A stretch of 64,000 nt of DNA from contig NZ_JAUSXQ010000001.1 in the NCBI RefSeq assembly GCF_030816115.1, positions 2,480,001 through 2,544,000 of the forward strand, read 5' to 3'. Numbering within the stretch: the stretch's first letter is position 1; every line of letters starts with the position of its first letter. This document shows, in pieces, positions 36,092 through 47,781 of the stretch. Origin of the DNA: Chryseobacterium sp. W4I1. Lineage in GTDB: Bacteria > Bacteroidota > Bacteroidia > Flavobacteriales > Weeksellaceae. The notes beneath the pieces were generated by a model. It did no database searches. It had not been told where the DNA came from and saw only the letters and a list, made by a program, of their open reading frames with translations. The position numbers and the translations under genes were made by a program.

Positions 36092-38614
36092 TCAGTGAAG
36101 CATTTCACTTTCGGGAGCTCCCAGGTAAGAAGGTTTTAAACCTCCGGTGTTGATCAGTATTTTTTCCAGAACAATGCCGGGTTCAAGCACTCTGAAACGT
36201 AACCTATGTTTTCCTGATTGCTGAATTGCATGTTTTGTAGGGGATTTAATGATATGTTCGGACTGCCATCTTCCCAATTCTCCTTTGTAATGGCCGTTGA
36301 AGTTAACGACCTGTGCAGGCTGATCATCAAACGAAATTTCGTACCGGAGTCCTTTATTATGATTGAAATTTAAAGTAGGTGCTAAAAGAAGTTCAACCTC
36401 AAATTCTCCTTTGGATTCAAAATTAATATCGTATTCCAGCCAGATATTTTCATCTTTTTTTGGATAGGCATTCTGCGGAAATGTTGTCACTCCGGATTTT
36501 GTTTTTCCGAAATCAGGAATCATTTCCCAATGGATTCGGTCTGAATTGCTCATTCTTGCAAAATTTTCTGCCTCAATGGAAACATATCCGTTTTTCTCCT
36601 GAAATACTTTCTCTTTCGAAGCATTATCATCATACACATAAGTAACTTCAGGCATTATGTTTTCTTTTCCGTCTGCCCAGGTTTTGTATCCTATTCTCAT
36701 TTGGTCCATCATATGCTGCCACTTTCCGCCGGCAATCTCATTATTGTATTTATGATCCAAATAAGCATTTCTCTCAAAACATTCTTTCACCTTGTCAGCG
36801 TAATAATTTGCTTTTAAATCATATTGAGCCGCCAATTCCCTGTTTTTTGCTACAGCATAGTACATTTCGTATAAGTTGCTGCAGGCATCAATTGGATACA
36901 GAACCAACTGGTAATAGGCGTCCTGATATTCGGCTGGAATCTGTTCTTTTAAGCGTAAAGCTTCTACGGCCAATGCTCTGTAATCATTTAAAACAGCTTC
37001 AAATTCATTATAATTCTGAAGGCTGTATGTTTTGCTGTCAAGGGTTTCAGGCGTCACTCTTCTGTTGTATTTGGCATAAAGATTAATCATGTCGGCAATT
37101 TCTCTCGCATGTTTTTTTCCAAACTGCTGAGCAGCCCATTTTTCAGTATATTCGAAAAGATTTTTAGCATTAAACTGCTTTGGATCCCAGGCCATTTCCA
37201 TGAAAAAACTGATTGGAAATTCCATTGGTTTTAAATCACCCACATTAACGACCCAAAGCTTATCTACCTTGTGTTCATAAGAAAGGTTCATCTGTTCCCA
37301 GACTCTCTGGATGGGACTGATATTAATCCATTTAGAATTTCTCGGCCCTCCCACATAATCGAAATGGTAATACATTCCATATCCGCCTTTATGCAAAGGT
37401 TTTGAAAGGTCGGGAAGCTTTCTTACATTTCCCCAGTTATCATCACAGAACAACAGGATAACATCATCAGGAACTCTCATTCCTTTATCATAATAATCCT
37501 GAACTTCTTTATACAATGCCCAGACCTGAGGTGTTTTTTCAGCCTTTTTTCCAGTAACCTCAGCAATGATCTTACGCTGGTCTTTTACAATTTTCTCCAG
37601 CAGGGAAATATTGGTTCCCTCTCCCATCGCTTCATCACCATCGCCACGCATTCCTACTGTAACGAGCTTTTCCCAGTTTTTGCTTCTCGCGAGTCCGGAT
37701 TTCCAGAATTTCTGTAAAACGTCTGCATTTTTAGCGTAATCCCAGGTATTCGGGAGGTTATTTTTCTTGATATACCTGTGCCAGTCGGTTTGTGCCAAAG
37801 CCATAGGCTCATGGTGGGAAGTTCCCATAACAATGCCCATTTCGTCAGCCAATGGTCCGCTCAGAGAATCATCGTCATAAAATGCTTTTCCCCACATTGC
37901 CGGCCATATATAATTTCCTTTCAGGCGCAGGATCAGCTCAAAAACTTTTTCGTAGAATTTACTGTTTACTCCACCAAATGTTGCTCTTGCCCATCCTCCG
38001 AGTGAAGGTTCCTCATCGTTAAGGAAGATTCCGCGATATTCTACAGCAGGCTCGCCATCGGTATACCTTCCTTTTTTGAAATATAAATTTTCTTTTACCG
38101 GAACCGGAACATCTGCCCAATAATACCATGGTGAAACGCCTATCTGCTGGGACATTTCATAAATTCCATAAATGGTTCCCCTTTTATCACTTCCTGCAAT
38201 CACAATGGCTTCAGAAACTCCCGGAAAAGGATTGCTCACATTCTGAATGATATATTTTTCCCTTTTTCCGATTAATACTCTCCCATCAAGTTTTTTTTGC
38301 CTGATCAGATCATCAATAGCTGATTTTGTCCCAACAGTTCCAATAATAAGTAAAGGAGACTGCAATCCTGAAATCTGGTTAAGAATAACTGGCTGTTCTC
38401 CTGTCACTTTCTGAAAGTCAGTCTGCAGATTTTTCACAGCTCTCATAATCCCCTGATCCATCCCAGAGCTGGTAAAAATCGAAAGATTGAGCGTCTTTTC
38501 TTTTAAAATGATGCTTTCGGGACTTTTCTCAGCACTGACAAACGGTTCTGCAGCATGGATTTTCAAGCAAAATCCAAACAGCACAGCAAGGACAAATATT
38601 TTCAGATGATTCAT
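36092..38614 (-). CDS. GH115 alpha-glucuronidase
   Basis: Exported enzyme of 840 residues with signal peptide (about 1-22, ending KIHAA). GH115 enzymes remove (methyl)glucuronic acid from internal as well as terminal xylose residues, unlike GH67. The family is recognised from the N-terminal domain (KRGTIYGIYEMSQQIGVSPW, about 143-162), then YYWADVP and EYRGIFLNDEEP (from about 192). Later segments are MGTSHHEPMA and LFCDDNWGNVRKLP. A C-terminal beta-sandwich covers roughly the last 170 residues. It lies between GH97 and GH30 and complements the GH67 enzyme at 10121. Confidence 0.93.
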   Translation of the reverse strand: MNHLKIFVLAVLFGFCLKIHAAEPFVSAEKSPESIILKEKTLNLSIFTSSGMDQGIMRAVKNLQTDFQKVTGEQPVILNQISGLQSPLLIIGTVGTKSAIDDLIRQKKLDGRVLIGKREKYIIQNVSNPFPGVSEAIVIAGSDKRGTIYGIYEMSQQIGVSPWYYWADVPVPVKENLYFKKGRYTDGEPAVEYRGIFLNDEEPSLGGWARATFGGVNSKFYEKVFELILRLKGNYIWPAMWGKAFYDDDSLSGPLADEMGIVMGTSHHEPMALAQTDWHRYIKKNNLPNTWDYAKNADVLQKFWKSGLARSKNWEKLVTVGMRGDGDEAMGEGTNISLLEKIVKDQRKIIAEVTGKKAEKTPQVWALYKEVQDYYDKGMRVPDDVILLFCDDNWGNVRKLPDLSKPLHKGGYGMYYHFDYVGGPRNSKWINISPIQRVWEQMNLSYEHKVDKLWVVNVGDLKPMEFPISFFMEMAWDPKQFNAKNLFEYTEKWAAQQFGKKHAREIADMINLYAKYNRRVTPETLDSKTYSLQNYNEFEAVLNDYRALAVEALRLKEQIPAEYQDAYYQLVLYPIDACSNLYEMYYAVAKNRELAAQYDLKANYYADKVKECFERNAYLDHKYNNEIAGGKWQHMMDQMRIGYKTWADGKENIMPEVTYVYDDNASKEKVFQEKNGYVSIEAENFARMSNSDRIHWEMIPDFGKTKSGVTTFPQNAYPKKDENIWLEYDINFESKGEFEVELLLAPTLNFNHNKGLRYEISFDDQPAQVVNFNGHYKGELGRWQSEHIIKSPTKHAIQQSGKHRLRFRVLEPGIVLEKILINTGGLKPSYLGAPESEMLH

Positions 38615-38684
38615 AATCAGTTTTTTTTAAATTTCAAAAACTTTGTATTCTTTTTACTCAATTCAAACCTTATTGGTTTACTTG

Positions 38685-40622
38685 TTAATTTCTCAGTACA
38701 AAACCTCCCTGCGGCTGCATTTCAGTGGTGAAATCTCCTTTAGCATTTGTTTTTACTTCTTTCTCAGATATGTTTCCTTTTGCATCATCATTGATAAATT
38801 TCAGGATCTTCCCAGCGAACATCGGAAGCTTTATTTTCAGTTTTTTGGTTTGTTTTTCAGCATTCACGCCAGCCACATACCAATGATCCGCATGTCTTCT
38901 CGCAACCACAGCATATTTTCCTGGATAGCCGTCTACAAAGATTGTCTCATCCCAAAGGGTCGGAACTTCTTTCATAAAGTCAAGCTGAAATTCTGGTGCA
39001 TCCGTAAGATTATTCGGCATTACAGCAAACATCTGAACCGGATTCTGAAAAAGAACTGCTGTAGCCAGCTGAAAGCCGCCTGTGGTATGTCTTTTATTTT
39101 TATCCTTATTGGATTCCGTTAAATATTTATTGAGGAAAGTCCCTCCGAATTCCATACTTCCCACTGTATTTCTGATGAAAGGATGAAGTGTGGCAAAAAA
39201 AGCTTCCTGTTTACGTACATCTTCTGAAAAATAAAGCATTTCTGAAGCAAGAACAGCTTCGCTTCCTGCATAATTCGGGTACATTACTTCCCAGCCTCTC
39301 GGTACGGTCGCTCCATGGAAAATAATGGTTAATCCGTAATCATTGGCATCGGATAGAATGTCTTCGTAAAGACGCATGGTTTCCTGTTTGTCTCCTCCGA
39401 AGAAATCCACTTTCAATCCTTTTACTCCTGCTTCTTTCAGCCATTTCATTTCCTTTTTACGTTCAACGGATGAGCTCATTTTATTTCTGGGCCCCATGGG
39501 CGCATCATTGGATGCTCCGTTGGAATTATACCAGAGTAACACTCCTACATTTCTGGATTTTGCATACTGAATAAGTTCTTTCATAAGGTCTTTGCCTATA
39601 TTTTTATCCCAAAGCGCATCGATGAGAATAAACTGATATTGCAACGCAGCAGCAAGGTCTATGAATTTCACCTGATCATCATAGTTCATACTTTTGTCCT
39701 GCCATAGAATCCAGCTCCAGGTAGATTTCCCGAACTGATACTCCTGTGAAGGCTCGTACATCGGATCTACTACATCAAAAGGAATGGTGGTTTCCACGAT
39801 AGGTTTCAGAGAACTGCCCACCGTAATTGTTCTCCACGGCGTTTTCCCGGGAAGAGAAACTGCTGCTCCGGTACTTCCGAAGCCATTATTTTCAGCAATG
39901 TTCGGATACGCTACTTTATAAAGACTTTTCTCTGTTGTGGTTTCCAAATGGGAAGCGCAGTACATGCTGTTCACTCCTGTCTCAGAAAGTAATATCCAAC
40001 CTTCATTTCCGATATGAAACAGACCAGGAAAAACATAGCCGTAATCAGATGGTATTCCCAATTCAGCATCGGCTTTATAACCACTTTCATAGCTTGGTGC
40101 CGTGCGGGCAAAACCTGTCATTGGTTTCATCATGGGTGAAAGAAAAGTAGTGGTCTGTGACGGAAACCTGTAACCGGTAGCTTCAGACTGTACAACAGCA
40201 CTCAACCGTTCTTTCATGGGTGGAATATTATAGCGGAAAGCAATATTATTATTACTCACCTGAAATTCAACATCTATTTGATATTGATCTACATTGACGA
40301 AATTAACCGTTAAAGAATTAGCCTCGTAATCAATCTCAGACTTTTTAATTTTTCCGTTTGTATACTTTTTAGAAACTACATCTTTTTGACTGTTAATAAA
40401 TTTCAGATTCTTTGAAAAATCGGATTCATTGGTTATCAGGCCCAACGGAGATTTTTCAAGCATTATCTTTCCCTGAAAGATCACATTGTACAAGGCTTTT
40501 CCCTCTTCTGAAAAAACATGAAGCTTCAGATGTCCGTCAGGACTTGAAATTTCTGCTACCTGTGCAAAGCTTTTGCTGATCAGAAACAAGCTGAAAACGA
40601 TATATAAAACTTTTTCTCTCAT
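38685..40622 (-). CDS. GH97 retaining-type alpha-glycosidase
   Basis: Calcium-dependent exported glycosidase of 645 residues with signal peptide (cleavage near SFAQ, residue 21). It has the GH97 N-terminal sandwich (about 22-280), a central barrel and a C-terminal sandwich. D406 in [10 protein letters not shown] occupies the nucleophile position of retaining GH97 alpha-galactosidases, whereas inverting SusB-like members use glutamates. I therefore infer alpha-galactosidase or beta-L-arabinopyranosidase activity on xylan side chains rather than alpha-glucosidase. Its start overlaps the preceding GH43 gene by 4 bases (ATGA), so the two are translationally coupled. Confidence 0.88.
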   Translation of the reverse strand: MREKVLYIVFSLFLISKSFAQVAEISSPDGHLKLHVFSEEGKALYNVIFQGKIMLEKSPLGLITNESDFSKNLKFINSQKDVVSKKYTNGKIKKSEIDYEANSLTVNFVNVDQYQIDVEFQVSNNNIAFRYNIPPMKERLSAVVQSEATGYRFPSQTTTFLSPMMKPMTGFARTAPSYESGYKADAELGIPSDYGYVFPGLFHIGNEGWILLSETGVNSMYCASHLETTTEKSLYKVAYPNIAENNGFGSTGAAVSLPGKTPWRTITVGSSLKPIVETTIPFDVVDPMYEPSQEYQFGKSTWSWILWQDKSMNYDDQVKFIDLAAALQYQFILIDALWDKNIGKDLMKELIQYAKSRNVGVLLWYNSNGASNDAPMGPRNKMSSSVERKKEMKWLKEAGVKGLKVDFFGGDKQETMRLYEDILSDANDYGLTIIFHGATVPRGWEVMYPNYAGSEAVLASEMLYFSEDVRKQEAFFATLHPFIRNTVGSMEFGGTFLNKYLTESNKDKNKRHTTGGFQLATAVLFQNPVQMFAVMPNNLTDAPEFQLDFMKEVPTLWDETIFVDGYPGKYAVVARRHADHWYVAGVNAEKQTKKLKIKLPMFAGKILKFINDDAKGNISEKEVKTNAKGDFTTEMQPQGGFVLRN

Positions 40623-42001
40623 AACTCATTATTTTCAAGAAACGTCCAGTAGTCGAAATACATAATATCAGTTGAGGCTTTTCCATTGAATACAAAATAC
40701 AGGTCATGAATACCGGTAATTTTTTCAGCAATCTGTACTTTTACCATTTCCCAACGGTCATCTCCACCGGTCAGCGGAACCTTTACCGTTGCGGCAACCG
40801 GACCGTTAACAGCGTCCAAATGAATGGTCATTGTTACGTCACTGTTATGGGTGGTTCCTACTCTTGTGGAAAACGAGTTGGGGCCTTTTTTACCAAAATC
40901 CACATTCTTCACACTGGTATAAGCGCCATTTTTCTTTGCTTTGATAAAAACACCAGCCTCTTTATTCTGATAAGATTTAACATTTTCTGACCATGCCATC
41001 ATTTCTGCCTGATTGAATGAGTAAGGATTAACGGTTGCAATAGCTTTTGTAATTCCGCTGGTCATTTTAAATGGTGAAATAGAGCCGTCTTTATTGAATG
41101 TAAGCTCTTCCAGACTTACGGATCTTGTAAACCCGCTTCCGCCCGGCAATGCACCATTGTGATAAAAGAAGTAAGTTTTTCCGCGAAAATCAATGACACC
41201 GGGATGATTGGTGAATGATTTTCCTTCAGCAGGCATCACAATTCCTCCATATTTCCAGGGTCCCTGTGGCGTTTTTCCTGTAGAATACCCTAGGAATTCA
41301 GGAAGCGGACCGCCCGGCCAAAAAAGATAATACAGATTTTTTCTTTTGTACAGCCATGGCCCTTCTTCGTATTTTGTGGGTCTTTCCTGATTGGGTTTTC
41401 CATCTCTTTTACCAAATGATTCTTCAGTCATTGGAACTTCTACAATATTCCCGGAATAGGAAATCATATCTTCATTCAGTTTTACATATTTAAGCTTAGG
41501 GTTTCCCCAGTACATATGGGCCTGTCCGTCATCGTCAATAAAAACCGTAGGATCGATATCACCCCATTCACTTTGTACCAGTGGTTTTCCTAATGGATCA
41601 TGGAAAGGGCCAAACGGACTGTCACCCACAGCAACACCGATAGCGCCCTTATTGTTGGTTTTTGACCACATCGGAACATATATAAAAAACTTTCCATTCC
41701 TTTCTATACATTGGGCGGCCCAGGCGTCACGTTTTGCCCAATCGAAATCTTTATAGGAAAGAACTGTTCCATGATCTGTCCAGTTCACCATATCATTGGT
41801 GGAATATACTTTCCAGTCGTTCATGGTAAACCACGTAGAATCATCTTCGTCATGGGTGGTATAAACATATAACCTGTCATTATACACCATTGGGGCAGGA
41901 TCAGCAGTATAACTGGTCTGGATGATAGGATTCTGGGAAAACCCTATTGAGAAAAATCCTATAAGTGCAATTAAACTGATATGTATTTTACGGATATTCA
42001 T
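40619..42001 (-). CDS. GH43-CBM6 arabinoxylan arabinofuranohydrolase/xylanolytic enzyme
   Basis: Exported, 460 residues, signal peptide cleaved near GFSQ (residue 23). The GH43 propeller spans about 25-320 with base D34 (TADPAP), modulator D150 (GDIDPTVF) and acid E213 (YEEGPWLY). A CBM6-type sandwich (about 330-457) starts [13 protein letters not shown] and includes [13 protein letters not shown]. This domain pair is typical of arabinoxylan arabinofuranohydrolases, which remove single arabinose branches. It overlaps GH97 by 4 bases. Confidence 0.92.
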   Translation of the reverse strand: MNIRKIHISLIALIGFFSIGFSQNPIIQTSYTADPAPMVYNDRLYVYTTHDEDDSTWFTMNDWKVYSTNDMVNWTDHGTVLSYKDFDWAKRDAWAAQCIERNGKFFIYVPMWSKTNNKGAIGVAVGDSPFGPFHDPLGKPLVQSEWGDIDPTVFIDDDGQAHMYWGNPKLKYVKLNEDMISYSGNIVEVPMTEESFGKRDGKPNQERPTKYEEGPWLYKRKNLYYLFWPGGPLPEFLGYSTGKTPQGPWKYGGIVMPAEGKSFTNHPGVIDFRGKTYFFYHNGALPGGSGFTRSVSLEELTFNKDGSISPFKMTSGITKAIATVNPYSFNQAEMMAWSENVKSYQNKEAGVFIKAKKNGAYTSVKNVDFGKKGPNSFSTRVGTTHNSDVTMTIHLDAVNGPVAATVKVPLTGGDDRWEMVKVQIAEKITGIHDLYFVFNGKASTDIMYFDYWTFLENNEL

Positions 42002-42032
42002 AGAATTAAAAATTTAGATTTAACCAGATATT

Positions 42033-42933
<901 letters not shown>

Positions 42934-43022
42934 ATTATTTCGGATAAAAAAATAATAGTGTATTATTTTATTTAGATATTTACAGCAGAATTCTCCCTGC
43001 TTTTCTGATTTTATTAGTACTT

Positions 43023-44633
43023 CTATTTTCCAGCTTCATTGACTCTGAAAAAATCCACATCTACAAAACCTCCGGTATTTTTAGTGGCATAATTAAAAAC
43101 CGCAAACTTTGATCCCATAAAAAATCTACGGTAATCAAAGATCATTTTATAGTCTTTTGCCATTGCTGTCCAGTTTTTCTGATCGGTGCTGTAATAAAAG
43201 TCTGCAAGATCTTTCCCGAGGTTAAAATTGGCATCGATACGAAGAAAAACCTTATCCGAATTGAGAGGAATCCGTTTTTTCTCTTCTTTTTTAACCTCTG
43301 TAATGGCTTTTGTTTTGTTATCCAGACTCACTTCATTGGTTGAAAAAACAATGAATTTTTCATTACCTTCTTTCACTATTGACAAGATCCCGGAATCACC
43401 GTTGAAAGCGCTGAAACCGATAACATCTCCGTCTTTCATTCCTTTGAGATCCATTGCAACAACTGCTGAAGAGATCGGGCCTTCCATTCTCTGAGTCAGC
43501 GTATTGGGTGCAGCATATAGATTGTCTACCACTCTGCTGGTCTTCAGTCTGAGAAATCCTTTTCTTTCGGATAAAGACCACGCTTCATTCACCGGATTAT
43601 GATTCCACTGCCACTGGATTTTCATTTTTTTATCAGAGAACTCATCGCTTTCCACCAAATGATTTTTAGCTTTAAATGGCGGAAGAGGAATTTCTCCTTT
43701 CAGAGGAACTTTTCCATCATCTCCCAATACCGGCCAATCGTTTTCCCATTGTACGGGAAGCAGCAGCGGAACACGTCCCACTCCGTTTCTGTCCTGGAAA
43801 ATAAGGGAATACCAGTTCCCATTTTTATCATCTATCAAAGCGCCCTGACCTGCATAAGAAAATCCTAAAAAATTGTCTTCCAACACTACTTTTTTCTCGT
43901 AAGGGCCTGTCACTTTATCGGCTCTGTAAACTACCTGGCGGCGTTTCCCGTTTTTGGGCCAGGATATCATCATTATATAATATTTTCCGTTTCTTTTAAT
44001 GACCTGATTTCCTTCCAGAAGTCCTGTTTCCGAAGTGTCTTTCTGAAATACTTCAGTTCCATCTGAGTTTCCAGTCACTTCTTTAAAATCAGAACTCAGT
44101 TCAAAAACTTTGTTGGAAGTGAAAACGTAGATCCTGTCATCATCATCAAAAAACAATGAGGCATCGTGGAAATGGCGTGCTCTCGTGATGAGCTTCCATT
44201 TTCCTTTTTCAGGATTGTCGGTCACATAGAAATAAGATCTGAAAGGTTCATCATTCGGAGAAAACAAAACATAGTATTTTCCTTTGTGATAGCGGATTGA
44301 AGAAGCCCATTGTCCTCTGCCGTAAACGGTTCCGTTCAATAGATCATATTTTGAATTATCATTCAGCGTATCAAAAACATATCCGGACATTTCCCAATTA
44401 ACCAGATCTCTTGAATGCATTACCGGTGCTCCGGGCATTAAATGCATAGTGGTACTGATCAGATAGAAATCATTTCCATTTCTGGTAATGGATAAATCCG
44501 GGGCATCTGCCCAAATAACGGGGTTGGTAAACTCTGTTACCTGCTTCTTCAAGGCTGGATTTACCTGGGCTGAAAGAAGATTCAGCCCGATAAACCCCAA
44601 TAAAGAAACTATATAAGATTTTTTGATTTTCAA
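43023..44633 (-). CDS. GH43 beta-xylosidase/arabinofuranosidase with C-terminal sandwich
   Basis: Exported, 536 residues, signal peptide (cleavage near LSAQ, residue 23). The GH43 propeller has base D46 (DAPDLSI), modulator D157 (HDASLFFDDDD) and acid E207 (LLEGNQVI). A beta-sandwich of the DUF1349/GH43_C2 kind follows at about 330-536. The arrangement resembles GH43 subfamily 12 xylan-debranching enzymes (from memory, not searched). It is one of two adjacent, differently built GH43 enzymes, separated by 105 bases. Confidence 0.9.
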   Translation of the reverse strand: MKIKKSYIVSLLGFIGLNLLSAQVNPALKKQVTEFTNPVIWADAPDLSITRNGNDFYLISTTMHLMPGAPVMHSRDLVNWEMSGYVFDTLNDNSKYDLLNGTVYGRGQWASSIRYHKGKYYVLFSPNDEPFRSYFYVTDNPEKGKWKLITRARHFHDASLFFDDDDRIYVFTSNKVFELSSDFKEVTGNSDGTEVFQKDTSETGLLEGNQVIKRNGKYYIMMISWPKNGKRRQVVYRADKVTGPYEKKVVLEDNFLGFSYAGQGALIDDKNGNWYSLIFQDRNGVGRVPLLLPVQWENDWPVLGDDGKVPLKGEIPLPPFKAKNHLVESDEFSDKKMKIQWQWNHNPVNEAWSLSERKGFLRLKTSRVVDNLYAAPNTLTQRMEGPISSAVVAMDLKGMKDGDVIGFSAFNGDSGILSIVKEGNEKFIVFSTNEVSLDNKTKAITEVKKEEKKRIPLNSDKVFLRIDANFNLGKDLADFYYSTDQKNWTAMAKDYKMIFDYRRFFMGSKFAVFNYATKNTGGFVDVDFFRVNEAGK

Positions 44634-44738
44634 AATGTACTGTGATGCTTGGTTTTACTCTCAGTTTTTTTATTTTAAAACATTTTATGCAGCAAATGAT
44701 GGTTCTTACTAAATGTTTTTTCTGTTTTCGCAGACCTT

Positions 44739-46457
44739 CTATTCTGGTATAATGTCATTGGAAGAGGTACTGTACAGACCAATCAGACTTCCTGTAAAAC
44801 CTCCTGCTACATCAGTAGAAAGGATATCTCCTGAAACAGGGCCTCCAAGATTTTTATAGTTCTTACCATCCAGCGAATAATTGAAGCTATGCTCATCTTT
44901 ATCAGCAACAACCTGCAATTTAACAGGTCTTGATAATGAAATCTTTTCACTGGCGATCAGCTTTGATTCTCCTTTTTCAGTTCTTTCCAGTACGATGTAG
45001 AAATCTTTATCTTTTTTTGTGATTCCGAAAACGTAATTGAATTTTTCACTTTGATAAGAGGTAATCCCTGCCAGCTCTTTTTCGGATTTAGGTTTGAAGT
45101 CAAGTGTTACCGACGTTTCAAAATCTTCGTGCTGCAATCTGTGGAATAATGCTGAAACCGGAGCCAACGATTTGATATTAGTCTCCATAGGATTTACTTT
45201 TACGCCATTTTTCGTGGCAGTAATGAAATTCTCACGCGGTCCGCGCATTGCAATCCATCGGAAATCAAGATTTTTATCCGTTAATTTATCGTTATAGGTA
45301 AAGTTTCCGTTCGGAAAAAATCCGTTTTGCCCGGTTTGATTCTGAACGCCTTGTGGCATTTTCAATTTTGGTTTCATCGGAACCAAGCCATTTTGGAACA
45401 CAGGATACGTTCCGCTCCAGTCTACAGGAAGAATAAAAGTTTCACGGCCTTTGGTAACACGGTTGTTTACATTCGGACGAATTGCTAAAAACACGCCATA
45501 CCATTGTCCGTTCGGACCTTCTACCAAATCTGCGTGACCTGCCCAATCCACTTTTTCCTTTCTGTCTCTCGGAAAATATCTTTGCGTAAGAATTGGATTA
45601 TTTTTAGCGGGAACAAACGGTCCTTTCGGAGAATCTGCCATAAAAATCACTTCGCTATGGTTGCCTCCGGTTCCGCCTTCTGCACACATCAGGTAATACT
45701 TCCCTTTGTATTTGTACAAATGCGGACCTTCAATCCAAATGGGTTTTTGGGAAAGATCGACTCCACCGTTTACGATAATTCTGTCTGAACCTGCGACAAC
45801 CTGATCTTTTTCCAGATCGTAATCCCACATTTTAATAACACGGTGACCGTTGTATTGTTCGGTCCCTTTTGGTGGCGCATCGTTATGAACAATGTAAGCT
45901 TTTCCATCATCATCAAAGAAAATAGCAGGATCAATACCATCAAAATTCAGTTTCTGAACTTCACTCCATCCTTTCGCCGGATCTTTTGTTTTTACGACCA
46001 TATTTCCAATACCACCTGCAATCTGGGTCGTGATCATATAAAAAGTATCGTTGTGCTTATTGTATTTTATATCGGGAGCATAAATTCCCTGTGAAACACC
46101 TCCTTTTTCCACCTTAAGCTGAGAAGGTCTGTCGAGAACGTGCCCAACCTGTTTCCAATTGACCAAATCTTTGGAAGTGAAAATCGGAACGCCCGGAAAC
46201 ATTGAAAAAGAAGAGTTTACCAAGTAATAATCTTCGCCTTTTTTGGTGATGCTTGGGTCAGGATAACAGCCCTGTAAAACCGGGGAATAAAATTCGTCCG
46301 GCTTAAGAGGGTTGTCATTATATATTTTATCGTTTCCATGGTAGTTGAAATCTGAAAAAGTCTGTGCAGAAATAGTAGTTACTGAAAGCAAAGCCGCTGC
46401 CGCAAGGACGTGGGTTTTATTCCTGAAAAAGATTAAGTCCATTGTATTCTGTTTCAT
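44739..46457 (-). CDS. GH43 beta-xylosidase-type enzyme
   Basis: Exported, 572 residues, with a signal segment ending near ISAQ (residue 32). The XynB-like GH43 domain has base D67 (GCYPDPSI), modulator D176 (FDGIDPAIFFDDDG) and acid E243 (WIEGPHLYK). A C-terminal GH43_C2 sandwich covers about 390-572. Beta-xylosidase acting on xylo-oligosaccharides is the most likely role. The ATG at 46457 gives a slightly long signal peptide; an internal ATG at residue 6 is also possible. It follows the hexuronate transporter after 49 bases. Confidence 0.92.
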   Translation of the reverse strand: MKQNTMDLIFFRNKTHVLAAAALLSVTTISAQTFSDFNYHGNDKIYNDNPLKPDEFYSPVLQGCYPDPSITKKGEDYYLVNSSFSMFPGVPIFTSKDLVNWKQVGHVLDRPSQLKVEKGGVSQGIYAPDIKYNKHNDTFYMITTQIAGGIGNMVVKTKDPAKGWSEVQKLNFDGIDPAIFFDDDGKAYIVHNDAPPKGTEQYNGHRVIKMWDYDLEKDQVVAGSDRIIVNGGVDLSQKPIWIEGPHLYKYKGKYYLMCAEGGTGGNHSEVIFMADSPKGPFVPAKNNPILTQRYFPRDRKEKVDWAGHADLVEGPNGQWYGVFLAIRPNVNNRVTKGRETFILPVDWSGTYPVFQNGLVPMKPKLKMPQGVQNQTGQNGFFPNGNFTYNDKLTDKNLDFRWIAMRGPRENFITATKNGVKVNPMETNIKSLAPVSALFHRLQHEDFETSVTLDFKPKSEKELAGITSYQSEKFNYVFGITKKDKDFYIVLERTEKGESKLIASEKISLSRPVKLQVVADKDEHSFNYSLDGKNYKNLGGPVSGDILSTDVAGGFTGSLIGLYSTSSNDIIPE

Positions 46458-46506
46458 TGTTATTCTTTTTATAGTTTTTTAATGTTTTACAATTTTTACC
46501 TTCAAG

Positions 46507-47781
46507 CTAAACGGTTTTCTTGCGGTTGATAATTTTAATCAATCCCCAGGCTGTAACATACGATATTCCGGCTATGAAAAATATGATATTATAGCCGCCG
46601 TTGATATTTCCTGATTTTTTAAAAGCATCGAGAACGATTCCGATAAAAAGCGGAAAAATGATTCCTGCTGCCGAACCGAGCATACCGCCAAATCCTATCA
46701 CAGAGCTTACATAATGATTGGGAAGGTGATCGCCGACCGTAGTCATAAGATTGGCTCCCCAGCCCTGATGTGCAGCCGTAGCAAGGGCGATAATCAGAGT
46801 AATCATCCACATATTATCTACATATTTTGAGAACATGACCGGAACAACCATCAGAGCGAACAGCAACATCGTAACGCTTCTGGCCCTTCCGATCGCCCAG
46901 CCTTTTTTGATCAGAAATGATGAGAGATAGCCGCCACCAATACTTCCGATCGTCGTTCCGCTGTAAATAATGATCAACGGAAGAGATGGTTTTGTTAAAT
47001 CCATTTTGAATACATCTGAAAAATATGCCGGCAGCCAGAACATAAAGAAATACCAGATAGGATCAGTTAATATTTTACCAATAGCAAATGACCATGTTAC
47101 TTTATATTTGAGTAATTGCGATAAAGGGATTTTGGTTTTTTCCTCTGTTTTTTCATCCCGATCACTTTTTATGTATTCCAGTTCTTCCTTGGTGATATTT
47201 TTGGTTTTTTCCGGGACGGCATAGAATTTCCACCAAAGGATAATCCAAACCATGCCTAAGGCACCAATCCATACAAAAGTCTGTCTCCAGCCATAATGTC
47301 CCAGGATGAACGGAACAAGCAACGGTGCTAAAATGGCTCCTACTGTTGCTCCGGAATTAAAAACTCCTGTAGCCAATGCTCTTTCTTTTTTAGGAAACCA
47401 TTCAGCCACTGATTTGATGGCAGCAGGAAAGTTTCCGGCCTCACTGATTCCCAAAGTGCTTCTTGCTATAATAAATCCGATGGTACTTTTTACAAAACCA
47501 TGACCAATAGAGGCAAGACTCCATACAATAAGGGAAACTACATACCCGATTTTGGTTCCCACCCGGTCTATAAACCTTCCCATGGCCATATAGCCGATAG
47601 CATAGGTAGTGGTAAAGGCCATAACGATATAGCTGTAATCTTTTTCGTCCCAGCTGAATTCTTTTTCCAGAACAGGTTTTAGCAAACCCATTACCTGACG
47701 GTCAAGATAATTGATCGTAGTGGCGAGAAAGACAAGCGACAGCATCCACCATCTTATGTTGCGGTTGTGAGGAGCCTGCAT
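46507..47781 (-). CDS. MFS hexuronate (ExuT-like) transporter
   Basis: Twelve-helix major facilitator of 424 residues, anion:cation symporter type. It begins RWWMLSLVFLATTINYLDRQ and has the ARSTLGISEAGNFPAAIKSV segment near residue 128 that is characteristic of glucuronate/galacturonate carriers. It abuts eda with no gap and belongs to the uxaC-kdgK-eda transcript, so glucuronate released by GH67 and GH115 is the expected substrate. Confidence 0.92.
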   Translation of the reverse strand: MQAPHNRNIRWWMLSLVFLATTINYLDRQVMGLLKPVLEKEFSWDEKDYSYIVMAFTTTYAIGYMAMGRFIDRVGTKIGYVVSLIVWSLASIGHGFVKSTIGFIIARSTLGISEAGNFPAAIKSVAEWFPKKERALATGVFNSGATVGAILAPLLVPFILGHYGWRQTFVWIGALGMVWIILWWKFYAVPEKTKNITKEELEYIKSDRDEKTEEKTKIPLSQLLKYKVTWSFAIGKILTDPIWYFFMFWLPAYFSDVFKMDLTKPSLPLIIIYSGTTIGSIGGGYLSSFLIKKGWAIGRARSVTMLLFALMVVPVMFSKYVDNMWMITLIIALATAAHQGWGANLMTTVGDHLPNHYVSSVIGFGGMLGSAAGIIFPLFIGIVLDAFKKSGNINGGYNIIFFIAGISYVTAWGLIKIINRKKTV

